Notes: generated from the sequence alone by a model not told the origin. Positions 16,201-25,585 are shown, numbered from the stretch's first letter. The stretch is 64,000 nucleotides of DNA from Streptomyces sp. HUAS MG91 (GCF_040529335.1 NZ_CP159534.1:4588001-4652000); one strand, 5' to 3'. A program made the numbers and translations.

Positions 16201-17262
16201 TCACGCGTCGGGCCGCACGACTCCCAGGATCGCCATCGAGCCGGCGCCCGCCACGGTCACGGTCCGTCCGGGCCGCGGGGCGTGGATGATCGCGCCGTCG
16301 CCTATGTACATCCCGACGTGGCTGGCGTCGTCGTGGTAGATGATCAGGTCGCCGGGGCGCATGTCCTGGATGTCGATGTGCTTGAGCTGCTTCCACTGCT
16401 CCTGGGACGTGCGCGGGATGCCGTGGCCGGCCGCGGCCCAGGCCTGCGAGGTGAGGCCCGAGCAGTCGTACGACTTCGGGCCCTCGGCGCCCCACACGTA
16501 CGGCTTGCCGAGCTGGGCGGTGGCGAACTGGACCGCCTTCTTGCCCGCGGGCGTCGCCCGGCCGTCGATCTCCTTCAGGACGCCCGAGGAGAGCCAGGCC
16601 GTCTGCGCCTGCTGCTCGGCCTGCTCCTCCAGCTTGCGCAGCCGCTCGCGCTCCTTCTTCTCCAGCCTGTTCTCCAGCTCCTGCGCTTCCTTGATCTGCC
16701 GCTCGATCTTCTTCTTGGCCGCGGCCTTCTCCTTGGCGCCCGCGTCCAGCTCTTTCCACTTGGCGGAGGCGTCGTCGGCGTAGCGCGCGAGATCGTCCTG
16801 GGTGTCGGCCAGTTGGGACAGCAGGTTCTTCGTGGCCTGCTGGCCCTGGTACATCCGGCCGGCGCTGTCGAGGAAGTGCTGCGGGTCGCCGGAGAGCAGG
16901 AACTGCGTCTCGCGCGGGATGCCGCCGTTGCGGTACTGCTCGCGGGCGACCGCGCCCGCGCTGCTCTTGAGGCGGTCGAGCCGGCGCTGCCCGTCGGCGA
17001 TCTTCTGGGCCAGCTTCACGATCGCGTCGGACTGCTTCTCGGCCTTCTCCTCCGCGGCGTTGTACTCGTCCGTCGCCACCGCCGCGTCGTGGTACAGCTT
17101 GTCGATCTTCGCGCGGACCGCTTCCAGGTCCTTGCTCTTCGGTGTCGCCGACGGCGAGGGAGTGGGCGCCGGTGCCGCATGGGCCAGGCCGGGCGCCGCC
17201 AGGACGGTCACGGCGCAGACCAGTGCCACGGCCGCCATCGTCGTCGTACTCCGCTTGCTCAT
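16201..17262 (-). CDS. Secreted NlpC/P60 (C40) peptidoglycan endopeptidase
   Basis: The 353-residue protein begins with a signal peptide (KRSTTTMAAVALVCAVTVLA, cleavage near AHAAP). A long coiled-coil (about residues 45-225, EKEAKKK-rich) follows, then an NlpC/P60 domain (about 235-353). The catalytic Cys is in YDCSGLTSQAW and the His in SHVGMYIGDG. It resembles RipA-type cell-wall hydrolases that cleave stem peptides. The ATG at 17262 is preferred over an upstream in-frame start at 17358 because it opens directly into a positively charged signal peptide. Confidence 0.92.
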   Translation of the reverse strand: MSKRSTTTMAAVALVCAVTVLAAPGLAHAAPAPTPSPSATPKSKDLEAVRAKIDKLYHDAAVATDEYNAAEEKAEKQSDAIVKLAQKIADGQRRLDRLKSSAGAVAREQYRNGGIPRETQFLLSGDPQHFLDSAGRMYQGQQATKNLLSQLADTQDDLARYADDASAKWKELDAGAKEKAAAKKKIERQIKEAQELENRLEKKERERLRKLEEQAEQQAQTAWLSSGVLKEIDGRATPAGKKAVQFATAQLGKPYVWGAEGPKSYDCSGLTSQAWAAAGHGIPRTSQEQWKQLKHIDIQDMRPGDLIIYHDDASHVGMYIGDGAIIHAPRPGRTVTVAGAGSMAILGVVRPDA

Positions 17263-17430
17263 CCGCTCCGCCCCCACAGCCGAGACCGTCTCAGGCCACC
17301 CCACGGTGAAACCTGATTTACCGTCAGTAACTTGTGCGCGTTCGGTGGATGGTGCCACGTGTTCGCCGAATCCGACAGACCCCGCACGGTGTGACGAACG
17401 GCGCGCCGAGTTCGTTCCCGCCGCGCCCCG

Positions 17431-18237
17431 TCAGTCCCGCGAGCCCCCGACCGGCGCCAACGCCCCCCACGCCACGGTGACTTCGCCCTGTCGCCAGCGT
17501 GCCGGGGTGTCCACCACCGGCCAGTCGGCCGTCAGGGCGCGGACGGTGCTGATCCAGCGCTGCCGGGCCCCGTACGAGGCGTAGGGGGCCGCCGCCGCCC
17601 AGGCCCGGTCGAAGTCGCGCAGGAAGGCGTGCACCGGCTCGCCGGGGACGTTGCGGTGGATCAGCGCCTTGGGCAGCCGCTCGGCGAGGTCGGAGGGGGT
17701 GTGCAGGGAGCCGAGCCGGGTCGCGAAGGTCACCGTGCGCGGTCCTTCCGGGCCGAGCGCCACCCACACGTGCCGCCGCCCGATCTCGTCGCAGGTGCCC
17801 TCCACGAGCAGCCCGCCCGGCGCGAGCTTCCCGCACAGCCGCTCCCAGACCCCGGCGACCTGGTCCTCGTCGTACTGGCGCAGCACGTTCGCGGCGCGGA
17901 TCAGCGAGGGCGCCTGGGCGAGCGGCAGCTCGAAGCCGCCGTGCCGGAACGTGAGCCCCTCGCGCTCGTACGGCTTCGCGGCTGCGACCCGCGCCGGTTC
18001 GATCTCGATGCCGACCACGCGCGCGCGGGGCGCGGCCTCGCGCAGCCGGGCCAGCAGCTCCACGGCGGTCCAGGGCGCGGCGCCGTAGCCGAGGTCGACG
18101 GCGACCGGGTCGGCGGCCCGGCGCAGCGCGGCGCCGTGCACGGCCGCGATCCAGCGGTCCATCCGGCGCAGCCGGTTGGGGTTGGTGGTGCCTCGCGTCA
18201 CCGTTCCTACGGGGCGGGACGGGGTACGCGGGCTCAC
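17431..18237 (-). CDS. Class I SAM-dependent methyltransferase-like protein
   Basis: The 268-residue protein carries a Rossmann methyltransferase motif I (AVDLGYGAAPWTAVELL) and the post-I acidic residue (VVGIEIEPARV). The motif is slightly unusual (DLGYG instead of DxGxG), and the substrate cannot be assigned. GTG at 18237 (VSPRTPSRPVG) and GTG at 18264 are both possible starts, and neither has a clear ribosome site. It is divergent from mshA. Confidence 0.75.
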   Translation of the reverse strand: MSPRTPSRPVGTVTRGTTNPNRLRRMDRWIAAVHGAALRRAADPVAVDLGYGAAPWTAVELLARLREAAPRARVVGIEIEPARVAAAKPYEREGLTFRHGGFELPLAQAPSLIRAANVLRQYDEDQVAGVWERLCGKLAPGGLLVEGTCDEIGRRHVWVALGPEGPRTVTFATRLGSLHTPSDLAERLPKALIHRNVPGEPVHAFLRDFDRAWAAAAPYASYGARQRWISTVRALTADWPVVDTPARWRQGEVTVAWGALAPVGGSRD

Positions 18238-18473
18238 AGGTACGAGAGTACGCGGCGCCGCCACGCCGAGCCGCCGCGCGGTCTCGTACGGTAATGATTC
18301 GGCAAAGTGGAAATGGAGGGCCTCGGTCCGATGTTGCCGCTCTTGGACGAGGGCTTGTGCCCTCCGTCAGCCGTGCCCGCAGCAGGGGCCCGGCGCAGCC
18401 GCCGCCGCGCGGTGGCAGAGCCGCAGCAGAGCCGTAGAAGAGCCCACCAGGGCCGCCAGCAGGAGGACCGCAC

Positions 18474-19823
18474 GTGAGTCAGTACGTGTCCAGGTTCCGC
18501 CGTACCGGAGCGGGTGCGGGCCCCGCCCGTCTGCGCTTCCCGTGCGCGCAGCGCCGTCCCCGCCGCATCGCCATGCTCAGCGTCCACACCTCGCCCCTGC
18601 ACCAGCCGGGCACGGGTGACGCGGGCGGGATGAACGTGTACATCGTGGAGCTGGCCAAGCGCCTGGCCGCGATCAACATAGAGGTCGAGATCTTCACCCG
18701 GGCCACCACCGGCGGCCTGCCGCCGGAGGTCGAGCTGGCCCCCGGCGTGCTGGTCCGGCACGTCGACGCGGGCCCCTACGAGGGCCTGGCCAAGGAGGAC
18801 CTGCCCGCCCAGCTGTGCGCCTTCACGCACGGGGTCATGCAGGCCTGGGCGGGCCACCGGCCCGGCTACTACGACCTGGTCCACTCGCACTACTGGCTCT
18901 CCGGGCACGTCGGCTGGCTGGCCGCCGAGCGCTGGGGCGCCCCCCTCGTGCACGCCATGCACACCATGGCCAAGGTCAAGAACGCCGCGCTCGCCGAGGG
19001 CGACACCCCCGAGCCGGCCGCCCGCGTGATCGGCGAGACCCAGGTCGTGCGCGCCGCCGACCGGCTGATCGCCAACACCGCGGGCGAGGCCGACGAGCTG
19101 ATCCACCACTACGAGGCCGACCCCGGCAAGGTCGCGATCGTCCACCCCGGGGTGAACCTGGAGCGGTTCCGCGTCGCCGACGGCCGCGCCGCCGCCCGCG
19201 CCCGCCTCGGCCTGCCCCAGGACGCCCTGATCCCGCTCTTCGCGGGCCGCATCCAGCCGCTGAAGGCGCCCGACATCCTGCTCAAGGCCGTCGCGGTGCT
19301 GCTCGACGAGCGCCCCGAGCTGCGCACGCGCATGGTCGTGCCGGTCGTCGGCGGCCCGAGCGGCTCCGGCCTCGCCAAGCCCGCCGCGCTCCAGAAGCTC
19401 GCCGCACAGCTGGGCATCTCGGACGTCGTGCGGTTCCACCCGCCGGTCGGCCAGGACCAGCTCGCGGACTGGTTCCGGGCCGCCTCCCTGCTCGTCATGC
19501 CCTCCTACAGCGAGTCCTTCGGGCTCGTCGCCATAGAGGCGCAGGCGACCGGCACGCCGGTGCTCGCCGCGTCGGTGGGCGGGCTGCCGGTGGCGGTGCG
19601 GGACGGGACGACCGGCTTCCTGGTCGACGGCCACGAACCGGCCGCGTACGCGCGCGTGCTGCGCGAGTTCGCCGACCATCCCCACCTCGTGGACGGCATG
19701 GGCGCCGCGGCGGCCCGGCACGCGCAGCTCTTCGGCTGGGACACGGCCGCCGCCACCACGGCCGACGTCTACACCGCCGCGATGCAGGAACACCGCCGTC
19801 ACGTACTCTCGCACCATGGCTGA
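18474..19823 (+). CDS. mshA: D-inositol-3-phosphate glycosyltransferase, mycothiol biosynthesis
   Basis: This is a 449-residue GT4-family glycosyltransferase. It joins UDP-GlcNAc to 1L-myo-inositol-1-phosphate in the first committed step of mycothiol synthesis in the cytoplasm. Family hallmarks are the N-terminal [18 protein letters not shown] loop and the C-terminal donor-site motif [18 protein letters not shown] with paired glutamates. The GTG at 18474 gives a 30-residue basic leader before the conserved core, as in other Streptomyces MshA. The stop overlaps the start of the YbjN gene by eight bases, indicating translational coupling. Confidence 0.95.
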   Translation: MSQYVSRFRRTGAGAGPARLRFPCAQRRPRRIAMLSVHTSPLHQPGTGDAGGMNVYIVELAKRLAAINIEVEIFTRATTGGLPPEVELAPGVLVRHVDAGPYEGLAKEDLPAQLCAFTHGVMQAWAGHRPGYYDLVHSHYWLSGHVGWLAAERWGAPLVHAMHTMAKVKNAALAEGDTPEPAARVIGETQVVRAADRLIANTAGEADELIHHYEADPGKVAIVHPGVNLERFRVADGRAAARARLGLPQDALIPLFAGRIQPLKAPDILLKAVAVLLDERPELRTRMVVPVVGGPSGSGLAKPAALQKLAAQLGISDVVRFHPPVGQDQLADWFRAASLLVMPSYSESFGLVAIEAQATGTPVLAASVGGLPVAVRDGTTGFLVDGHEPAAYARVLREFADHPHLVDGMGAAAARHAQLFGWDTAAATTADVYTAAMQEHRRHVLSHHG

Positions 19824-20316
19824 CCAGCACCCGGCACACGAGGTCATCGCGGCGTTCCTCAAGGACGCCGAGCTGGAGTGGGAGAGCCCGGAGCCGGGTG
19901 CGTACGTCGTCACACTGCCCGGCACCCGCAAGCTGTCCACGACGCTCTCGCTGCGGGCCGGCCGGCACAGCCTGTCCCTGAACGCCTTCGTGATCCGCCA
20001 CCCGGACGAGAACGAGGCGGGGGTGCACCGCTGGCTCCTGGAGCGCAATCTGCGCCTGTACGGGGTCGGCTACGCCGTCGACCGGCTCGGCGACATCTAC
20101 CTCACCGGCAAGCTGCCGCTGGCCGCCGTCACCCCCGACGAGCTGGACCGGCTCCTCGGCTCGGTCCTCGAAGCCTCCGACGGCGCCTTCAACACCCTCC
20201 TGGAGCTCGGCTTCGCGAGCGCGATCCGCCGCGAGTACGAGTGGCGGGTGGCGCGCGGCGAGCCGACCCGCAATCTGGACGCGTTCACACATCTGATTCA
20301 GAGCCCGCCCAAGTAG
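19816..20316 (+). CDS. YbjN domain-containing protein
   Basis: This 166-residue soluble protein has the YbjN/secretion-chaperone-like fold: [13 protein letters not shown] at the N-terminus and [23 protein letters not shown] in the middle. Its ATG lies inside the last codons of mshA, so the two are translationally coupled. This pairing is conserved in Streptomyces as I recall. The function is unknown; a chaperone-like role is only a family-level guess. Confidence 0.88.
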   Translation: MADQHPAHEVIAAFLKDAELEWESPEPGAYVVTLPGTRKLSTTLSLRAGRHSLSLNAFVIRHPDENEAGVHRWLLERNLRLYGVGYAVDRLGDIYLTGKLPLAAVTPDELDRLLGSVLEASDGAFNTLLELGFASAIRREYEWRVARGEPTRNLDAFTHLIQSPPK

Positions 20317-20406
20317 CGGCAGTATCCCGCCATCCCGTCACGCCCTTGCTGCACGCCTCTGGTCGGCGTCGCGGTCGTCGTGGCATGCTCGCGCTCGGCA
20401 CTGACA

Positions 20407-20419
20407 TGAACAACGTTCA
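20407..20419. promoter_or_regulatory. Short palindrome upstream of the Tat-exported protein gene
   Basis: TGAAC and GTTCA flank AAC at 20407-20419. It lies 47 bases before the start codon in an AT-rich promoter stretch and is a possible regulator site for a secreted-protein gene. Confidence 0.35.
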
Positions 20420-20465
20420 CATATCTGTACTTCGTTGATCGGTACGTCGATGAAGGGTGGCAGGG

Positions 20466-22139
20466 ATGCGGGACCTCAGTAGGCGCGGTGTTCTGGGTGG
20501 CGTTCTGGGCGGGGCGGTCGCCGTGGCGGCCGGCGCGGTGACCGAAGCCGGGGCGGGCGTCGCCCAGGCCGCACCCTTCGGCGAAGTCCCGGACATCTGG
20601 CACGAGTTCACCAGGACTCCGTACACCCACCCGCAGATCCCGTACATCGGCCGCGCCGGATACCGGGCCGGGCGCGGACACCGCTTCGACCGCCCCGGAC
20701 GCGTGCTGCGGGCCGAGTCCTACGGCGCGGTCGCCGACGGTGTCACCGACTGCGCCCCCGCGATCAACCGTGCCCTCGCCGCCGCCGGAAGGGCCGGCGG
20801 GGGCACGGTGCTGCTCGGCAAGGGCACGTACCGGATCGACGACCTCCTCCACATCGGGCACGACCGGGTCGTCCTCAAGGGCGCGGGCAGCGCCGCCACC
20901 AGGCTCTACGCCACCAAGAACCTCACCGAGCTGATCGGCGTCTACGGTTCCCGCTACGGCGGCGACAAGTCGTCCTGGTCCTGGGCGGGCGGCCTGATCT
21001 GGCTCTGCCCTGCCGACCGGTTCCGTACGCTCACGGACGCGATCAGGGCGAAGGCCTGGCCGTTCGAGGGCTGGACCGGCAACCGGCGCGACGAGTGGCG
21101 GACCCTGACGGCCGTCGCACCGGCGAGGCGGGGCGCGTGGTCGGTGACCGTCGCGGACCCCGCCCGCCTGCGCAAGGGCGATCTGGTCCTGCTCCGCCTC
21201 GCGGACGACCCCGGCCACACCCTCCTGGAGCACATGGCGGGCGGCGGCCCGGGTCCGGAGGCGTACGTCTGGGACGACAAGACCAAGCTGACGTCCTACG
21301 TGCCCTACGAGTGGCCCGTGCGCATCGCCTCGGTCCGCGGCGACCGGGTCACCTTCGAGCGGCCCCTGCCGCTGGACGTGCGCCCCGAGTGGGACCCTCG
21401 GCTGACCACGCACGTGAAGGCGCTGACCGGCGCCGGGGTCGAGGGCCTGACCCTGGAGGCGGTGGAGACCGCGCAGTCCCCGCATCTGCTCGACAAGGGC
21501 CACAACGGCGTCGCGCTGCAATGCACGTACGACTGCTGGGTCGACGACGTCACCGTGTGGAACGTCGACAACGGCTTCGGGCTCGTCGCGGCCTCGGCCT
21601 CCACCCTGCGCCGCACCACGGTCGGCGGCCGCGGCGAGCACCACCCGTACTTCTGCCGCGAGGGCTCCCACGACAACCTGATCGAGGACTTCACCCTCAC
21701 CGCGCGCACGGTCCCGGCGCCCTCCGGCACCCAACTGCACGGCATCAACGTCGAGGGGCTGTCCTCGTACAACGTCTGGTCGCGCGGCCGCATGGAGATG
21801 GGCACCTTCGACTCGCACCGCGGGATGCCGTTCGCGAACGTACGCACCGACATCACGGTGGACAACGACGGGCAGCACGGCGGCGACGCCTCGGCCGGGC
21901 CGCTGTTCGGTGCGCGCTTCACGCACTGGAACATCAGGGTCACCAATGAGCGCGCGGGACTCATGAAGATCGACGGCCTCGCGCCGTGGAGCGCGACGGT
22001 CGGCCTCAACACGGTCCGTGAGTTCGGGCAGACCGACGTCCCCGACTTCACGGGGGAGCTGCACACGCGCCTGGAGCTGTACGGGACCACGGACACGGTC
22101 CGGCCGCGCAACCTGTACGACGCGCAACGACAGCTGTAA
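20466..22139 (+). CDS. Tat-exported right-handed beta-helix (pectate-lyase superfamily-like) protein
   Basis: The 557-residue protein has a twin-arginine signal (LSRRGVLGGVLGGAVAVAAG, cleavage near AQAAP). The motif AESYGAVADGVTDCAPAINRAL is typical of the N-terminal rung of pectate-lyase-3/glycosyl-hydrolase-28-like beta-helices, and later repeats (NGVALQCTYDCWVDDVTVWN, DNLIEDFTL) are typical parallel-helix turns. It is therefore probably a secreted polysaccharide-active or surface-binding protein; the substrate is unknown. The ATG at 20466 has GAAGGG nine bases upstream; a GTG at 20457 lies too close to it. Confidence 0.82.
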   Translation: MRDLSRRGVLGGVLGGAVAVAAGAVTEAGAGVAQAAPFGEVPDIWHEFTRTPYTHPQIPYIGRAGYRAGRGHRFDRPGRVLRAESYGAVADGVTDCAPAINRALAAAGRAGGGTVLLGKGTYRIDDLLHIGHDRVVLKGAGSAATRLYATKNLTELIGVYGSRYGGDKSSWSWAGGLIWLCPADRFRTLTDAIRAKAWPFEGWTGNRRDEWRTLTAVAPARRGAWSVTVADPARLRKGDLVLLRLADDPGHTLLEHMAGGGPGPEAYVWDDKTKLTSYVPYEWPVRIASVRGDRVTFERPLPLDVRPEWDPRLTTHVKALTGAGVEGLTLEAVETAQSPHLLDKGHNGVALQCTYDCWVDDVTVWNVDNGFGLVAASASTLRRTTVGGRGEHHPYFCREGSHDNLIEDFTLTARTVPAPSGTQLHGINVEGLSSYNVWSRGRMEMGTFDSHRGMPFANVRTDITVDNDGQHGGDASAGPLFGARFTHWNIRVTNERAGLMKIDGLAPWSATVGLNTVREFGQTDVPDFTGELHTRLELYGTTDTVRPRNLYDAQRQL

Positions 22140-22148
22140 GGGCCGCGG

Positions 22149-22412
22149 TCAGCCGAGCGCGACCATGCGGACGACGGTGACCGTGAGGACGGACCCGGAG
22201 ACGTAGTAGAGGACTATCGCCCCGCCGACCGTCGCCTCGCGGCGGTCGCGCTCGCCCGCCACCGAGCAGGAGCCGTGCCCGTACGGGTCGTGGGCGAGGG
22301 TGCGGGTCATCTCGGCGCGGAAGGCGTCGGGGTTCGCCATCTTGACGAGGGTGTCGTCGGCGGGCGGTGCGTACGCGATGCGGCAGGGGCTGCGCCTGCG
22401 ACGGCGGCTCAA
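22149..22412 (-). CDS. Small RelE/ParE-like protein, candidate toxin
   Basis: The 87-residue protein (from TTG at 22412) begins MSRRRRRSPCRIAYAPPADD, with an amphipathic helix, then DPYGHGS, GERDRREATVGGAI and a beta-rich end VLYYVSGSVLTVTVVRMV. The strand-helix-helix-strands pattern with conserved Arg/Tyr near the end resembles RelE/ParE mRNA-interferase or gyrase-toxin folds; this is inference from pattern. The TTG overlaps the TGA of the DUF6247 gene (TTGA), the coupling usual in antitoxin-toxin operons. An AGAGGCGGGG stretch upstream could be the ribosome site. Confidence 0.6.
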   Translation of the reverse strand: MSRRRRRSPCRIAYAPPADDTLVKMANPDAFRAEMTRTLAHDPYGHGSCSVAGERDRREATVGGAIVLYYVSGSVLTVTVVRMVALG

Positions 22413-22687
22413 GCCGGGCCCCGCCTCTCCGCCTCGTCGCGGGCGAGCCGGGCCAGGATCGCGTCGGCCTCCGGGTCGGGCACCGCCTCCAGCATCCAGT
22501 GCCGCATGACCGCGTGGATCTCGTGGACCCCCGCCGCGTTGATGTCCTGGTCGAACTCCGTGCGGCGCTCGGGCGTGAGCGCCGCACGGATCGCCGGAAT
22601 GCTGTTCGGGACGTCGACCTCGATCCCGCCCACGAGGGTTCTGGGCGGTTCGTCCGTTCCCGCGGAGGTCCTTGGTGCTTCGGGCAT
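22409..22687 (-). CDS. DUF6247-like small protein, candidate antitoxin
   Basis: The 92-residue protein has a core that fits the DUF6247 pattern as I recall it: SIPAIRAALTPERRTEFDQD, then IHAVMRHWMLEA, then a helical tail DPEADAILARLARDEAERRG. It is fully alpha-helical after a flexible N-terminus, like many antitoxins. It is coupled to the RelE-like gene downstream and follows a perfect 22-bp palindrome that touches its ATG. No Shine-Dalgarno is visible for the ATG at 22687, which suggests a leaderless transcript or a later start. Confidence 0.6.
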   Translation of the reverse strand: MPEAPRTSAGTDEPPRTLVGGIEVDVPNSIPAIRAALTPERRTEFDQDINAAGVHEIHAVMRHWMLEAVPDPEADAILARLARDEAERRGPA

Positions 22688-22708
22688 GTTCGGGTACGTA
22701 CCCGAACA
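22687..22708. promoter_or_regulatory. Perfect 22-bp palindrome at the DUF6247 start
   Basis: TGTTCGGGTAC followed directly by its reverse complement GTACCCGAACA. There is no loop, so it suits a dimeric repressor better than a terminator. It lies in the 30-base gap between the MFS stop and the DUF6247 start and includes the first base of the ATG. Confidence 0.65.
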
Positions 22709-22717
22709 AGTGCCGCT

Positions 22718-24001
22718 TCACGCCGGGGCGTTCTCCGGGGTTCCGGCCGACTCCCGGGCCGGGGCGACCTGTTGGACCTCCTGGACCTCGTGGACGGTCT
22801 CCTCCGCGTGCAGGCCGCGCATCAGCGCCCAGTACCCGCCCGCGGTGACCGTGCCGAGCGCGGCGCACCCCGCCCACAGCCAGCCCGCACCGGCCGAGTC
22901 GAGCACCCAGCCGCCGGCCAGCGGCGCGACGAGAGCCGCCGCTGACCACGACATCGTGTAGACGCCCTGGTAGCGGCCGCGCCCCTCGGCGGGGGCCAGC
23001 CTGGCCACGAGGCCCGACTGGGTCGGCGCGTTCACCATCTCGCCCAGCGTCCACACCACGACGGTCAGCGCGTACGCGGCCAGCGACCCGGCGAAGGCGG
23101 TGAGCGCGAAGCCGTAGCCGATGAGGAGCGAGGAGACCGCGAGGAGCCGGCCCGGGTCGCGGTGCTGGATGAACCGGGTCAGCGGGATCTGCAGGGCGAC
23201 GATGACGACACCGTTCACGGCGGCGACGAGCCCCACGTCCGAACTGCTCAACCCGTTCTCGCCCATCACGATCGGCAGGCCGACCGAGCTCTGCGTGAAG
23301 ACGACCGCGACCAGGAACGACAGCCCCACCATGACCATGAACCGGCCGTCGCGCAGCACCGTGCCCATGGTGACGGCGGGCGCCGCCGAGATCCGCGGGC
23401 CCGGTTCCGGACGCGACTCCTTCACCTTCACGAAGACGACGCAGGCGCAGGCCAGCGTCATGCCGGCCTCGACGAGGAAGCCGAAGGTGTAGCTCTGGGC
23501 GACCAGGAAACCGGCGTACACCGACGAGATCGCGAAGCCCAGGTTGATCGCCCAGTAGTTGAGCGAGAAGGCGCGGACGCGGTCGTGCGGCGGCACGATG
23601 TCGGCCATCATCGCCTGGATCGCGGGCCGCGAGGCGTTCGAGGCGAGGCCGAGCGCGAAGCCGGTGACGGCGATGGAGACCGGGTCGCGCACGAAGGCCA
23701 GGACGGCCACGGTCGCGGCGGTCGCGAGCTGCGCGCCGAGCAGGGTGGGCCGCCGCCCGAGCCGGTCGGCGAGCACGCCGCCTAGCATCGACGCGATGAC
23801 ACCGCCGGCCCCGATGAGCGAGGCGACCAGACCGGCGTACGCGGCCGAGAAGCCGCGCGCGGCGGTCAGGTACAGGGCGAGGAAGGTGAGGACGAAGCCG
23901 CCGAGCCGGTTCACGAGGGTGCTGGTCCACAGCCACCAGAACTCGCGCGGGAGCCCGGCGACCGCCTCCTTGGAGGCACGTCTGAGCGCGGCGACTGACA
24001 T
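22718..24001 (-). CDS. MFS transporter (12 TM, MdtH-like)
   Basis: This 427-residue transporter has about 12 membrane segments. It carries the loop 2-3 signature GGVLADRLGRRPTLLGAQLA and the TM5 region NYWAINLGFAISSVYAGFL typical of the MdtH/multidrug-resistance group. The ATG at 24001 is preceded by a GGGGGG run on the minus strand; an earlier in-frame start at 24082 would add a short poorly matching leader. It lies directly upstream of the DUF6247/RelE-like pair and may be co-transcribed with it. The substrate is unknown. Confidence 0.87.
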   Translation of the reverse strand: MSVAALRRASKEAVAGLPREFWWLWTSTLVNRLGGFVLTFLALYLTAARGFSAAYAGLVASLIGAGGVIASMLGGVLADRLGRRPTLLGAQLATAATVAVLAFVRDPVSIAVTGFALGLASNASRPAIQAMMADIVPPHDRVRAFSLNYWAINLGFAISSVYAGFLVAQSYTFGFLVEAGMTLACACVVFVKVKESRPEPGPRISAAPAVTMGTVLRDGRFMVMVGLSFLVAVVFTQSSVGLPIVMGENGLSSSDVGLVAAVNGVVIVALQIPLTRFIQHRDPGRLLAVSSLLIGYGFALTAFAGSLAAYALTVVVWTLGEMVNAPTQSGLVARLAPAEGRGRYQGVYTMSWSAAALVAPLAGGWVLDSAGAGWLWAGCAALGTVTAGGYWALMRGLHAEETVHEVQEVQQVAPARESAGTPENAPA

Positions 24002-24081
24002 GGGTGCATCCCCCCGGGCAGAAGTAAGCGGTAAGGCAGGTTTGCACAACTTACGTGCCGGGTAGCGGTAGGGGCCACTCA

Positions 24082-24100
24082 ATTGACGGGGACCGTCAAT
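24082..24100. promoter_or_regulatory. Palindrome between the MFS gene and gpmA
   Basis: ATTGACGG and CCGTCAAT (8+8, three-base centre) lie between the divergent MFS and gpm genes. A TAGGCT -10 hexamer for gpmA is at 24124-24129, eight bases before its ATG, so gpmA may have a near-leaderless transcript. Confidence 0.45.
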
Positions 24101-24136
24101 CGGCGCGTGTCACGGGTGTCGATTAGGCTCGGCCCC

Positions 24137-24898
24137 ATGGCCGACGCACCGTACAAGCTGATCCTCCTCCGCCACGGCGAGAGCGAGTGGAACGCGAAGA
24201 ACCTGTTCACCGGATGGGTGGACGTCAATCTGAACGAGAAGGGCGAGAAGGAGGCGGTCCGCGGCGGTGAGCTGCTCAAGGACGCCGGCCTGCTCCCCGA
24301 CGTGGTGCACACCTCGCTCCAGAAGCGCGCCATCCGCACGGCCCAGCTGGCGCTGGAGTCCGCGGACCGCCACTGGATCCCCGTCCACCGCTCGTGGCGC
24401 CTGAACGAGCGCCACTACGGCGCCCTCCAGGGCAAGGACAAGGCGCAGACGCTCGCCGAGTTCGGCGAGGAGCAGTTCATGCTGTGGCGCCGCTCGTACG
24501 ACACCCCGCCGCCGCCGCTCGACAACGACGCCGAGTACTCCCAGTTCTCCGACCCGCGCTACGCGACGCTCCCGCCCGAGCTGCGCCCGCAGACGGAGTG
24601 CCTCAAGGACGTCGTCGTCCGCATGCTCCCGTACTGGTTCGACGGCATCGTCCCCGACCTGCTGACCGGCAAGACGGTCCTGGTCGCGGCCCACGGCAAC
24701 TCGCTGCGCGCCCTGGTCAAGCACCTGGACGGCATCTCGGACGCGGACATCGCGGGCCTGAACATCCCGACGGGCATCCCGCTGGCCTACGAACTGGACG
24801 CCGACTTCAAGCCGCTGAAGCCGGGCGGCACGTACCTGGACCCGGACGCGGCCGCGGCGGCGATCGAGGCTGTGAAGAACCAGGGCAAGAAGAAGTAA
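24137..24898 (+). CDS. gpmA: 2,3-bisphosphoglycerate-dependent phosphoglycerate mutase
   Basis: This 253-residue cytoplasmic glycolytic enzyme interconverts 3- and 2-phosphoglycerate. Signatures are [20 protein letters not shown] with the phospho-acceptor His, the [15 protein letters not shown] region, and the second catalytic His in [17 protein letters not shown]. The length is normal. The last six codons (encoding QGKKK and stop) are repeated at 31959-31976, after 7.1 kb of mobile-element DNA. The visible 3' end was probably supplied by that element and regenerates the gene exactly. Confidence 0.97.
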   Translation: MADAPYKLILLRHGESEWNAKNLFTGWVDVNLNEKGEKEAVRGGELLKDAGLLPDVVHTSLQKRAIRTAQLALESADRHWIPVHRSWRLNERHYGALQGKDKAQTLAEFGEEQFMLWRRSYDTPPPPLDNDAEYSQFSDPRYATLPPELRPQTECLKDVVVRMLPYWFDGIVPDLLTGKTVLVAAHGNSLRALVKHLDGISDADIAGLNIPTGIPLAYELDADFKPLKPGGTYLDPDAAAAAIEAVKNQGKKK

Positions 24899-24902
24899 GC
24901 CC
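24880..24902 (+). repeat. Left attachment-type direct repeat (att core) in the gpmA 3' end
   Basis: CCAGGGCAAGAAGAAGTA at 24880-24897 plus AGCCC is repeated at 31959-31981 with one mismatch in 23 bases. The two copies bracket integrase, excisionase and replication genes. They are read as attL and attR of an element that inserts into the 3' end of gpmA (inference). Confidence 0.7.
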
Positions 24903-24906
24903 AATG

Positions 24907-24953
24907 CATCAGGCCTCCTACCAGCGCTTTCTTCGCCGGTAGGAGGCCTGATG
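24907..24953. terminator. Strong hairpin after gpmA
   Basis: A perfect 16-bp stem (CATCAGGCCTCCTACC and its complement) encloses a 15-base loop. By the integration model this hairpin belongs to the element; the original gpm terminator would be the one at 31990-32028. Confidence 0.85.
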
Positions 24954-24983
24954 TCGTGTCTGGGCCGTGCTTGGGCCGTGACG

Positions 24984-25178
24984 CTAGATGGCCTGCCTCT
25001 TCCAGAGGCGGGCGGTCACCCGGAACGTGATGAGGAAGATCCCGACGCCGACGGCATAAACGGGAGCCTCCACCCAGAGCGCGAGGGCGCCGCCTGCGCC
25101 CCCGACCACTGCGAACGAAAGTCCGCGAGGGGCGATGACGATCGTTACGCCGAAGCGTGGCACCATGGTGTTCTCCAT
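24984..25178 (-). CDS. Small membrane protein, unknown function
   Basis: The 64-residue protein has two hydrophobic segments (LSFAVVGGAGGALALWVEAPVY and VYAVGVGIFLITFRVTARL) and a basic end (RLWKRQAI). A textbook ribosome site (AGGAGG, five bases before the ATG) supports expression. It resembles the small membrane proteins carried by actinomycete integrative plasmids, but no family is recognised. It lies between two hairpins. Confidence 0.7.
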   Translation of the reverse strand: MENTMVPRFGVTIVIAPRGLSFAVVGGAGGALALWVEAPVYAVGVGIFLITFRVTARLWKRQAI

Positions 25179-25223
25179 GGGTTCCTCCTAGTTGACTCAA
25201 TGACAAGGCGCCTAATGGAGATC

Positions 25224-25253
25224 GAAGGCCACCCATTGCACTGGGTGGCCTTC
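25224..25253. terminator. Hairpin upstream of the small membrane protein gene
   Basis: A twelve-bp perfect stem (GAAGGCCACCCA / TGGGTGGCCTTC) with a six-base loop. Confidence 0.75.
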
Positions 25254-25585
25254 TCGCTTCCCCGCTAGTGGACGGGACGATATTGCACAGGCGTCACTTC
25301 ACGCAAATCCCTACCTGATTGCGGAATTTGCACTTACGCATAGATGTTGTGTCGGTCGACATGCTTCGGCTGTGGCCACTCCTTTTGTGTCCCATTTCCA
25401 GCAAGCCTTCGTTCCCTCGACCCTGTGGGCCTTCTTCCGTGCTGAGGGCCGCCTTTGTAGTGTCTGGCGGGATGGCCCTCCAGACAGACGGCCGCCCGGC
25501 CGACCGGGAGGGCGGCCGGGCGGCCGGGCGGATGGACGTTCAGGTGGCTGCTAACAGAGCTCCTCCTTGCCCCGCTCATCTGCGG
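25254..25585. other. Gene-poor stretch of the element
   Basis: No supported gene is seen. It holds a lower-GC segment (25270-25440) and a GC-only hairpin (GGCCGCCCGGCC at 25490-25501, complement at 25514-25525) just before the 68-bp array. Confidence 0.5.

Noticed and set aside
16201-17430. c-di-AMP (ydaO) riboswitch in front of the NlpC/P60 gene
   Set aside because: Such riboswitches regulate some Streptomyces wall hydrolases, but the short upstream region shows none of the conserved stems I would look for.
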